Of a DNA stretch of 64,000 nucleotides, positions 44,240 to 54,369 are shown in pieces; position 1 is the stretch's first letter; each line of letters begins with the position of its first letter. Origin of the DNA: Cryptomeria japonica (lineage: Eukaryota > Streptophyta > Pinopsida > Cupressales > Cupressaceae); contig NC_081409.1 in NCBI RefSeq assembly GCF_030272615.1, positions 533,118,291 to 533,182,290 of the forward strand. The letters run 5' to 3'. The position numbers were made by a program, and so were the translations under genes. A model generated the notes under the pieces. That model saw only the letters and a program-made list of their open reading frames with translations, was not told the origin of the DNA and did no database searches.

Positions 44240-45463
44240 TGTAGTGTCATAAAATTTCAACCCTAGAAATTTTTGATTGCATTAGGGTCCTCATACATGC
44301 AAGCTCGAATCCTCTATGTTGATCGGAGACTAGAGATTGCTCAGCTTGTAGAAACAACTTCTTCCTTGGCTTGTGTATCACCCTGACCACATTCTGCCCT
44401 GGAGAAAGGGGTAGCATAGGGGTGTGGTACCCTTGCCCACCTAGGACAGGGGTGTGGTGCCCCTATCCCTGCCCTATTTTAGGGCAGGACCCTTCCTAGA
44501 GCATGCATTGTGGGTTGTGCCTCGGGTGTGAAACTCCCCTGATGTCGGCCTGTGATGAAATTCAAATCCACCAACATGTATTTAAGGGGGCATTCAATCT
44601 CTCATTTGCATAAATTCAATAGGTGTAATTTTGATAAGGTCATGTTGCATAAGTGATCAAGCATTCAAGAGCATTCAAGCATTCAAATATTCTTTTCCAG
44701 CATTGAGCATTCTCAAGTCTCCCTCCAAGGCTAGCTATTGCAATCAAGTCAAGGATTCAACCATTGAAGAGGAGATTTATTCCAACATACAATTCCACAC
44801 AAGAATTTCTATCAACATTTCTACTACAACCTCCCTTGAGGTGATTTACAATTTATTATTTCATTTACATCTACTTGCAAGTACTTTCTTTCATTACTTG
44901 GTTAATTCCAAAACTGGGGTTTGACCTAAAGGTAAACCCCCAATCCCAACCCATTTTCCTCTCTTTTCTATGTGTAGGTTTTAGGTGTGCAGCTATACTT
45001 TTAGATTCAGGCTTCATTTGCAGAGGTGGAAAAACCCTTTTCATTTCGCGGATTTTTTGGAGGACCGTGTACATTCCCACCATGTTCCGAGCAAATTTTC
45101 CTCAAAATCGCAAGACGACTTCGTCTCGACATTTTACTGCTAGATCTAGGTGTAAAACTTCATCCCATATTCCAATATAATGTTATAATTAGTTATTTAT
45201 CTTTTTTGCACTACATAATTCAATCAAATTCCTTTCCAAATCAAACAAGGAAGAGGGAATCAACTTAGCATTCCCAATTCATTCAGATTTCAATCTACCA
45301 TCTTTGTGTGGAGAGATTGAATCTAATGAATTATCATTCCCCCTTCCTAATGTAATGGTGAAAAGTGCTTGAATGGTAATTGATAGCAAAACTCTCATCT
45401 CTCTTTGAGGAAAACGGTAGTTTTCCTTCTTGATTTAGCATTCACCCTTTTCCAACCATTACA
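44240..45463 (+). repeat. 3' LTR of the gag-protease element, 1224 bp
   Basis: TGTAGTGTCATAAAA to ACCATTACA, pairs with 37631-38875. The GC-rich internal repeat has one copy fewer than in the 5' LTR, explaining most of the 21-bp length difference. The following AGTCC is the right target duplication. Confidence 0.95.
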
Positions 45464-46041
45464 AGTCCTTTATTTTTACTTTTTCTATGTCCAAAGGTAC
45501 CTCAGAGAGGTTTTCACTAGGGGACTGATTTTTCTTTTCATTTTCATTTTTTTGACTTGAGGGAATTGACCTAACTACCAAAGTAAGCTTCGAGATGAAG
45601 TTGAGTCCCATTGATAGATGTGTGGTTCTCAAGGTCTTGCATGTTGAATAATGTGAGGACGGTATCATCATCAACATAGATGTCCAAGTCAGGTTGTCCT
45701 TATTGGCCCTAGTCAATAAGTTCGGGGTGTACAAGTTTAAGCTCAAATGGAGTAGAAGGGATAATGGGGTTGATGGTGTTCACATGGTCATCATCAAATT
45801 CATCATCAAGGTATTCGAAAGGCATTTCATGGAATTCCTCTTCATTGGAGTCTTCGACTTCAGTAGGGGGGTCTAGCTGGGCACCAATGATAGTGACCTT
45901 AGGTGTAGGAGAGTAACCCAAGTCTCTATTGTACTTGTAGTAAATCAGAGAGATGGGTGATTTTATGCCTTTTTCTTCTGGACCAAGACCATGTCCTTTG
46001 TAACCCATCCTATCTACCATAGTGGATGACATTGGATACAT
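45464..46041 (-). pseudogene. Gypsy-2 G-patch and acidic linker
   Basis: 46041-45709 begins with MVDRMGYKGHGLGPEEKGI (46020-45964), a G-patch-type Gly-rich motif, followed by an acidic linker (EVEDSNEEEFHEMPFEYLDDEFDDD). After two stops, 45708-45464 continues to the insertion point. G-patch motifs bind RNA or RNA helicases and are known in some retroelement polyproteins between protease and reverse transcriptase, which is the position here. Confidence 0.8.
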
Positions 46042-46760
46042 CTATTTGGGTCTATGGGTTTTTCATCTTCCTCCCAATATAACCAAGAGGTGACATCAGT
46101 TTCTAAGTTTTATTCATCAAGTAGACCCCACTGTTGAAAGGTGGTTTTCTTTCACCTTATTGTGGGCTTGCTTTGTTTCTTGATTTATTTTGGTTTTCCA
46201 TATGACTTGGGAGAAGGTGGGAGTTGACCCACATAGATAGCATTCTGAAGGGTGTATTCTCTACAACCATTATCAATGATTTTGACCTTGACCTCAGGTT
46301 GGGATGAAGTGGAGGAGACATTTGAGGGATTGGATGGGGGTGGTGGAGTGGGTGAATTGACCAAACAATTGTAGGGGTTCTTCCCTTCAAGAAGTTCACA
46401 CTATTAGAAGGGTTGTGGGTCAGTGTGAATGGTGATTTCTCTACTATTGATGTGGAATTTGAGGCATTGATGGTAGGTGGATGGGATTTATTGAATAGAA
46501 TGGATCCATGGATGACCAAGAAGGATGTTATATGGGAAGTCAAGGTCCAAGACCTAACATGTTGTCTCCACAATTGCAGGGCCTAGTTGAAGAGGTAATG
46601 TGATTGTTCCTTTTGAAACCCTTTCTGCATTATCATAGGCTTTTATTGTGATCTTCCCAAATGGATCAACCAAGTCTTCAAAGATTCCTAACTACTTAAT
46701 TAACTTGTATGTACAAAGATTTAAGCCATTTCCACCATCTATAAGGACCCTTTTGATTTT
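46042..46760 (-). pseudogene. Gypsy-2 protease, C-terminal part
   Basis: In the frame used around 46570-46160, FPYNILLGHPWIHS and IPSTYHQCLKFHINSREITIH match the conserved end of Tat-type protease. The active-site Asp region should lie about 46600-46760, where the sequence is degraded and I cannot place it. Several stops. Confidence 0.75.
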
Positions 46761-47112
46761 GTGTTTTTGGACAATAGCTTCAATGTGGAGGGGTTTATTG
46801 TGAGATGGGTTGTCAGCAGGTGAATCCTTGGATGTGAATATAAGATGATGTTATGCAGCAAGGTTTCCTATCAGGGCTTGTAATTGGGCTGCATTGATAT
46901 TGTCAGGGACACAAGACTCTAGGAGGGCTTGTTCAAAGATCTCATTATGGATGAGGGATGTCTTGAGGAGTTCAAGGATAGAGATCTATGCAAGTGTTTT
47001 ACCGAGATAATCAAGGATATCATATCAGTGGGTGGATGACATGGGGGGTTGCGGAGGAGGGGGAGAATATCCTTGGATGGTTACTGTTCCTTTGCGGGTG
47101 GTAACCTTGCAT
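46761..47112 (-). pseudogene. Gypsy-2 region between knuckle and protease
   Basis: Coding-like on minus with stops; likely linker or the start of protease. No motif I can name. Confidence 0.4.
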
Positions 47113-47845
47113 TCATTCTGAGAGTTTGAAATTGCAGCCCCTTGAATGACTTGAGGATTGCAGAGGAGGGAAACCTTGAATGGTGACTCTGGGTCTGTGA
47201 GTGGTGGGAGGAGGATTAGCTCCTTTGAGTGTGATGGTGTTAATATGGGTGCTAGTGGACTCTATGCAGCCTACCATGGAGTCAAAGTTGGACACATAAT
47301 TGGTATAGTCATAATTGACAAGATGAGATGATGAGGCCTTATCCTTACCATGTTTAGGGAATGGGTCCTGGTACATTTTAAGTTTGCCATTGGAGTTACC
47401 AAGTTTTGTGACATCAACCTCAATTTCACCCTTGTCAATAAGGTCTTGGATGTAGTTTTTAAGCTTCATACACTTGTTTGTATCATGGCCATTGACACGA
47501 TGGTAGTCGCAATATTTATTCTCATTATACCATCAGGATTTAGGCTGTTTTGGATCAAAAAGGTGTGTTATCGGAAAGACAACAATGCCAACCTTGACAA
47601 ACTTTTGGAAAATAACCTCAACAAGCTCACCAAGCGGTGTATTCATGTTGGGATTGATTGTTGGGGTGGGGAGGTCGACCTTGGACGGAGGGATTGTTGT
47701 GGGGTTGTGATTGATTGAATTGATTTCAAAGATTGGATTGATTGTTGAAGAAATTGTTGGTGGTGGTGGGTTTGGATGGGGCAGCGACAATTTGGACATG
47801 CTTGGCATCAGTGACTCCATCATTAAAAGCATTTTTGTTTCTAGA
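47113..47845 (-). pseudogene. Gypsy-2 zinc knuckle and gag tail
   Basis: 47545-47470 reads NKYCDYHRVNGHDTNKC then MKLKNYIQDLIDKGEIEVD, the Tat-type knuckle (Cys, His, His, Cys). The knuckle is intact here, unlike the copy in the 37631 element. Pro-rich linker on both sides (NPPPPTISST). Confidence 0.85.
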
Positions 47846-48361
47846 CTAGAACATTGACTTGTCATTGTAAGAGAAAGAATTTTGACCTAATTTTTTGTGG
47901 TGCTTTAAAGTTGCTTCCTTTAAGAGCACATATTCTAAGGCTAAACCTTTCTTTAAAATTTTGTCAAAGGAGGTCAAATATTGAGAAGTTAAAGGTTTAG
48001 ACAACTGAGGTACCAAATTGCATTGAAATAATTCAATTTGATAAGGTTCTAGTATGTCCCAAGGAAACTTCTTGATGAGATGTCGCCATCTTTGTAGAAA
48101 GTTGGTGAAATTTTCTCTAGGCCTTTGTGTTATATTGCATAGGTCCATCATAGAAGCATCAATCTCAATGTTGTAGGCATAGTGAGAGACAAATTTTTCT
48201 ACCAAGTCTGGGAATGATGTGATGGAGCCACAGGGTAGGGCGGAAAACCAAGCAAGGGCATCCCTGCTAAGAATTTTTGGAAAAAGTCTTCTAAGGTAGA
48301 TATCACTATAAAAGCCCTCTTGACATAGGATGTGAAATTCACAAATGTGGTCTCTAGGATC
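47846..48361 (-). pseudogene. Gypsy-2 gag core
   Basis: Retrotrans_gag domain: DPRDHICEFH, LRRLFPKILSRDALAWFSAL, ITSFPDLVEKFVSHYAYN, PRENFTNFLQRWRHLIKKFP and LFQCNLVPQL. Open for about 170 codons. It is cut at 48361 by the solo LTR. The ORF appears to start at 48412, but those first codons belong to the LTR, not to gag. Confidence 0.9.
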
Positions 48362-49910
48362 TGTTGGCAATATTGCATTATAACAGACAATGAAAGATTG
48401 TTGGTATTTCATAAGGATATTGAGAAGGTTGTTGATGATTATGGATATAACTGATTAAAGATGTTTACTATCTTGATATTATTATTTTGTCATTGATGTC
48501 AAGAAATTGATTTTCTAATTTAGTATGATGTTGCCATATCTTGAGAAGTATGATATGAAGATTATAAAGATGTCGGTAAAAGACACATGAAAGAATATGA
48601 TAAATAAAGGGGATGAATAAGGTATTCAATGGGCAACTAGTATCGAGTCAAACAATGATGACATCATGATGTTTAGATTGTTTTAAACATCATACATATG
48701 TTGTAAATATAAAGGTTAATACTATACTATGTTATCAAGCAAAGAACCTAGTCGGTAAACCCTAAGGAACCTAGTCGGTAAACCCTAAGGTTATTGCTAT
48801 TAGTTAATGAAGGCAAAATGTCTACCGAGTGAAGTTTAGTATTCACTGAGTTGTTACTGAGTTGTAACTGAGCTATAACAGAATGCATTAAATGTTTACA
48901 TGCATTATTTAATGAAGGAAGCTGATGAGTTGGAACTGATCAGTGATTGGTGAGTCGTGAATGAAGTTTGTTAATGAATCTAAGGCAATGAAAAGTTGGC
49001 ATGAAGATCTATAGCTCAAATTGAACCGCAATACCCTGGTACAAGTTCCAAGACTAATATACAAGTTCCAAGGTGGGGTAAAACATTTTCAAATCGAAAG
49101 ATGCATTGAACCTGGACAAGATTGAAGATCTGATGGCTATGATTGATCATGGGAAATGTGATCAAGGAGATTAAGCGGTTACCTAATTGTTTATAAATAG
49201 GAAACTATTGATAAACAATGTATGTAGGCAAGTGTATGCACAGGGATGCTACATAGTGATTACCGAGCACAGAAGCTTGAAGACCTGTTTTGAATAACAG
49301 AGTATAGAAGCCCAATAGATAGACAAGATTAGTTCTATGTCTAGATTGTATTGAACAAATAAGAATCTTCTTTAGCATTTTAGATGTGAAGTTACAGATA
49401 GATTTTATTACTGTTATTTTGTGAAAGTGACAGAAAATATCTTAACTGAGTGGACTTAACAGTCTTATTTGTAAAACCCTCTAGCAAGGTGACATTCTGA
49501 TTGAGTGTTTGAAATCCTTTAACAAGGTCACTTCTAACAAGGTGAAGATCCTAACAGATCTGAGGGAAATCCCTTAACTGAGTCACATCTAGCAATGTGT
49601 TTGTAATCTTTAATAGGATTTGCTTTTAACCGAGCATACTCTAGAAGAGTATATTTCTTAGTGGGTCCAAAATCCCACAGTGGTTTTTCCCTATTTGGGT
49701 TTCCACGTTAAATCTGGTGTTATGAGGTTTATGATGTTCATATGCTTTTGAGTTTGTATGTTTAACAGTTTTGGTTATATTACAGAAATATATGTTACCG
49801 AGATTGAATCTAATGTTTTTATGGAAGATTAAGTTTGTATGATTCACCCCCACCCCCTCTCATCTTGTTGGCTATTGGATTTGTACTTATATTAAGTATC
49901 AGAACTAGCA
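48362..49910 (+). repeat. Solo LTR of the Copia-1 family
   Basis: 1549 bp, TGTTGGCA to ACTAGCA, flanked by GGATC on both sides (48357-48361 and 49911-49915). It aligns along its length with the Copia-1 LTR (1541 bp), including the TATA box TATAAATA at 49192-49199, the TTTTTCCCT-GGGTTTCC block (49682-49706) and the GATTCACCCCC block (49841-49860). It is the product of recombination between two LTRs of a former full element in gag of Gypsy-2. Confidence 0.96.
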
Positions 49911-49915
49911 GGATC

Positions 49916-50747
49916 ACCCTTGCCTTTATATTTTTCAAATGTAGGAATTTCAAATCCAGGTGGGTAGGGTGTGACTGAAATAGATGGGTCATAGGGACAA
50001 AGACATATTTCATCGAAAGTGTAAGCTCTCTTTTTTTTCCCATTCTTAAGGTTCCTGATAAGGTCTTTCATGTCCTAAATTTATTTTGAGATTGGGTTGT
50101 TGGTTAGGGACATGAGGGACATAGTGACCCATGTTAGATCCAAGAATTTGATTAGATGAGGATGGGATACCACCACCTCCAATGTATTGATAGGAGGAAA
50201 TGAAAGGTTGTGATGTGACCTAAGAGTGTGACCTATAGATAGTGCTAGCAGGAGGCAAACTTGTGTTGATGTAATTGAGAAAATTATTAAGAGGTGTAGT
50301 CGACCTGGGAGGTTGAGACATGGTTGGATGGGTCATACTTGGAGGTATGGAAATTGAAGGTAATGAAACTGCGGGTGTGGATGTTGCAAATGCAGATGTT
50401 ATAGGTGGTGGATGAAGGACAACATCAATGACGGGTTGGTCTATGAGGTCACCAACTAGAGGTCTGTCAAGGATAGACTGATCAAAACCTAGGGGAAAAT
50501 GTGCCCCGTGAGTGATGAGATGAGCTATAAGCCCATTAGGATTATGTTTGAAGAATCTCTCCATCATGTCTTGATTGTAAGGAAGGTAAAAAATATATTG
50601 AACATGTGGAGAGAGATCAAGTTGGTCAAAAAATTTCTCTTCTTGTTGAGGATCTTGATTGAAGTGGTGACTAGTCTCAGGCATCTCATTGCCTTCAATG
50701 GCTATTTTTTTGCATTTTGTGAGCAAGTCAAGACCATACATGGGTAA
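49916..50747 (-). pseudogene. Gypsy-2 gag, N-terminal part
   Basis: 50741-50220 encodes the N-terminal region: an acidic stretch, a YNQDMMERFFKHNPNG block and a Pro/Ser/Thr-rich tail. From about 50044 to 49916 another frame has YPPGFEIPTFEKYKGKGDP, the conserved gypsy gag entry that leads directly into the gag core at 48361 when the solo LTR is removed. The frame change is near an A8 run at about 50033-50040. The 5' end is unknown; I see no Met upstream with a good context. Confidence 0.8.
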
Positions 50748-50750
50748 CCT

Positions 50751-53497
50751 TTTGGGATGATTTAGAAGTGTTGGTGAGAGGACTTAGAATTTTTTTTTTT
50801 TGATGGGAATTGATTTGGGTTGTCCTTGGATTAGGATGTGATGGATTTGATTAGGATTACACCTTAGTCCTTGGATTAGGATTTGGGTGAGAGATTGGTG
50901 ATGTCAACCACAAGCAAGGCAACAACTAAGCTAGGTAAAATTTATACCTTGTGATAATGATCAAGTCATATTCTACTTGGGATAAGGATAAGGGTTTTGA
51001 TCAACCCAAGATGATTAGACAAAGGCACTTGGGGAGATTCTTTCCCAAGCACAAAACCCAATTGATTGATTTATTAAGTATGAAGGTCTATATTGAAATT
51101 TGACAAGGGATTAACCTTAGAGTTAGGTTAATTGATTGGTTGATGATTTGATTAATTAGATTGAAGATTGAAGTTGATTGGTTGATTAATATGCTAATTC
51201 CTTAGAGGCTGGTTAAGGAAGATGACAATGATTACGGAAGAAAAGGGATGATTCGAGAGTGATAAATATGATTAAAAGAAAAAGGTTACTCTAGATGGAA
51301 GAAGACTCAATATGTGATTGGTTGAGAAGGTAAATAAGACAAGTTAATATGACCACCTCTATTGAGAAATTGTGAAAGGACCAACCTCTGCTAGAAGGCA
51401 AGTTCTCTTAAAGACTTCTCTTCAAACTCATTGTTGTGACCATAGAGATAATTGCAGAAGTGATGTAAAAGGTTCCCTATGATTCAACAAGAGTTTATGA
51501 TTGATGTATAGAAAATTGTTACACTTGAGGAATTTCTTATAGCTAGGCTTCTTCTTCTTGACTTGATGGTGCATTGACTTCTTGGGATGTTTCGTTAACT
51601 TGGGCATGAAGGAAATCATGAGATTTTGATGAAAAGTTGGTCAAATATGGTTAAAATGGGAAGATGTTTGATTGTCAACTACTCTTGGCAAGAAAAATTA
51701 GACAAAGTATACACATTGGCCAAGGGCAATGCTTGATAACAAGTGTGAAAGTGATTGGGGGCCTAGATTACCCCAAACAAATTTTTACTGGTTTTGAACA
51801 AAATGAAGACACATATCAAACATACTGCCTAGGTTGGAAAGTGGAAACCATTTGATAGGCCTCTCGCACAACCAATACCTCAAACAAGTGGATAGATAGA
51901 GATTCTAGTAGCACTGGCTCCCCCTTACAATGCACTCACTTCTCAAGCATACCAGATTCTCTTACCCCAAAGATCCGAGGATATATTATATGGGGAGTTT
52001 CTGTCTCATCCTGAGTGGATACATGAGAGGTAACTTTGGGGTACAATCTACATCCCTTGCACCATCAAATGTGGGATTTTGGTAAGTAACACAAGGTTCT
52101 TAGTGTAATTTTTGAGGGATCACCATTCGATGGATTCTCTAAGAAAGCCACTTAAGGCTTTAACTAAGATTATTGGTGTAGAGGGGGCCTCCACATACAT
52201 CGAATTGAATCAACACTTTAGTCGCTTGATCACTATATTTATATAGCAGCTTAGAAAAATCACTTGAGATCACACCACAAGAGTCAATATCCCAGACGTT
52301 TCCCAATTCGAACTACCCTTGTGAGGTGATGAAATCCCTAGTAAAGAATAGCCCTCTCTATAAAAATAAAAAGTGGGTGTTGTTGATCGCTTTTCTCTTA
52401 CACCCAAGATCCACGAAGGCGAGGAGAGAGGATAATAAGCGCAACAATAGGTCCACTCTACACACATGCAAGTGCACAAGACATGGAAGATAATGGTTCT
52501 TTTTAATCCCACAAATAAAATGTTATCTAATCTAGGAAAACACAAAAATAAACTAATGCTAGTGGGAAAAATTAGGTCTTGGACAAACGTGCTACAACAA
52601 ACAGATTAGTAATTTCAAAATTATGCCCTGGACACATGTGAGAACCTGCAAAAACCCAAATTCAGATGAGTAACCAAAAATTCCTAAAGCCTTGGTATAG
52701 ATGTCGAAGCATAGGTGTAGACGTCAAACATCTACACAGATGTCAGATGTCTACGTAGATGACAAAGTAGGCCCGACTAAAAAGAAAAATTATAGAAAGC
52801 GGGAATCTAAAAATTTAAAATTTGAAATTCTAATTACCAAATTAATTATACACGTAGAGGTCATTCTATAGTGTAGATGTTAAGCATCTGCACAACCATT
52901 CAAATACCAAAAATATAGAATGGCTAAGACAAAAAATTTAAATTTTTGAATTTAAATCTAAGTGGAAAATCAGGTCCGGCGTAGACGCCAAACCAAAGCG
53001 TAGACATCGATTGTCAGTGTAGATGTTGATGCATCGATGTACCTAAAAATTAACTCATTAGCCTAAAATTGCAAATCATGCTCAAAAATAGAAATTAAAA
53101 GTGCCTAATTAGTTGTTTTTGTTCTTTTTAACCAATTTTTAATGTTTTTGTTGTTTTTAAGTTATTAGAATGCGAAATAAAAGCTCGAAATAAAGCATCA
53201 AAAGACACTGGGCAAAGACACAGAAGTATGAATCCTGCAAAAGGGGGGTAAAAAAATTTAAATTTCATTGTGGAGTTGTCATTCTATTGCAGAGACATCG
53301 AAACAAGTTAGAGATGTCATTTTGCAAATGCAAATGATGATCCTAGACCTACAGCTAAAAACTTCAAAAACACTAAAAAGAAAGATTAGTAAATGGGACA
53401 TGGGACCTACTGACCATGCCAAAATGAACCAAGGGAAATCTAAAAATGGTGAAAAGGTTAGTTTAAACACAAGAAAACATAAAATCAGAGATTACTT
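50751..53497. other. Region without recognisable gene; probable Gypsy-2 leader and LTR remains
   Basis: No supported ORF on either strand. Contents: GATTAGGAT and TTGATTGGTTGATT-type repeats at 50820-51190, an open AT-rich stretch at 51200-52600, and the GTAGACGTC-word cluster at 52698-53040. The 5' LTR of Gypsy-2 should lie here, but I found no copy of it near 31-33 kb. Confidence 0.45.
53428..53475 (+). repeat. Short dispersed repeat shared with 13448-13492
   Basis: GAACCAAGGGAAATCTAA to GTTTAAACACAAGAAA. Same orientation as the copy at 13448. The similarity ends about 20 bases before the left edge of the hAT-like element. Confidence 0.7.
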
Positions 53498-54369
53498 TAG
53501 TGGTGAATATTCTCCCATGGCGAATTTTTCATGTTAGCGACTTGGGAAATGGCGAATATTTTGTACTGACTAGGGGTGTCCATCTCACTAGAGCATTATC
53601 AATTTTCGTCAAATTTATGGCTTGATAGCCATATGTTTAATGTAATTAAATTTTTCTATGCGAGGATTTTTCCAATACAATATATGGTGGATACATGGTA
53701 AATTTAATTTTTTCGCTTACACTCTCCAAGGTTGCCTTAATAGACGACCATAATTTGCCTATAGGCATGCAAAGATTTGTTAGCCGGGAGGACCTAATTC
53801 ACCTGGTATTTTGCCGACATGTGTCTCCATTCACCTCAACTTTTGCCAACTATATTGTATTTTTTAATTATTTGCACGACCCATAATCATCTTGAAAATT
53901 ACATAAGTCATGTTATAGTTACGCGGGATTCGCCAAATATTTGTATACCATATAAAATTCCCATGGAATTTGCCATATAAGGATTGGTATAAATACATGC
54001 AAATATCATATCTATCTCTACACAATTTGGTGGGTTCTAGGCTCTGAATTCTAATCAATAGCGAAGTTTCAGACCAATGAAAATCATTGTTGTTGACTGC
54101 ATTGGCGACTGCTAGTGACCTAAAGGTGAGCGATCATATTTTTGAAGTGTTATAATATTATTTTGAGTTTATATATATTTGTTTGCACTTTTGAGTTCAT
54201 TTTTATTCAGTGGCAACTTGTCAGTGCCAAGTGGTCAGCCAGGACATTCAGACCTTAGATATCTAGATTGTAGGTTGTAGGGCCAATGAAACATATATTA
54301 TACTTTATAGTCTATTATTGCTTCTTCAATAAATTGATATTTTTTTGGTAGCCTTTTATTTCATTGGAG

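Larger units (their letters stand above)
37631..45463 (+). mobile_element. Gag-protease-only LTR retrotransposon inside Gypsy-2
   Basis: LTRs at 37631-38875 and 44240-45463 are flanked by AGTCC on both sides (37626-37630 and 45464-45468). The plus strand has primer site, a 1.1-kb leader, gag, knuckle and protease, a C-terminal tail ending at 43337, then ~0.9 kb non-coding and a purine tract. There is no reverse transcriptase, RNase H or integrase in 5.4 kb, so it is non-autonomous. The gag and protease blocks look like those of Tat-type elements such as Gypsy-2. It inserted between the G-patch and reverse transcriptase of Gypsy-2. Confidence 0.94.
32950..50750 (-). mobile_element. Gypsy-2: Tat-like Ty3/gypsy element, broken by three insertions
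   Basis: Read on minus from the right: gag (50741-47846, with a solo LTR inside), zinc knuckle, protease, G-patch, reverse transcriptase (after the 37631-45463 insertion), RNase H, a second RNase H, integrase (with the 33317-34634 insertion) and integrase C-terminus. Reverse transcriptase before integrase makes it Ty3/gypsy; the second RNase H after the first is the mark of the Tat group. Its LTRs are not identified, so ends are approximate. All domains have stops. Confidence 0.9.

Noticed and set aside
47350-47718. 122-codon plus-strand frame opposite Gypsy-2 gag.
   Set aside because: Antisense shadow of the zinc knuckle and gag tail, which have clear family motifs on minus.
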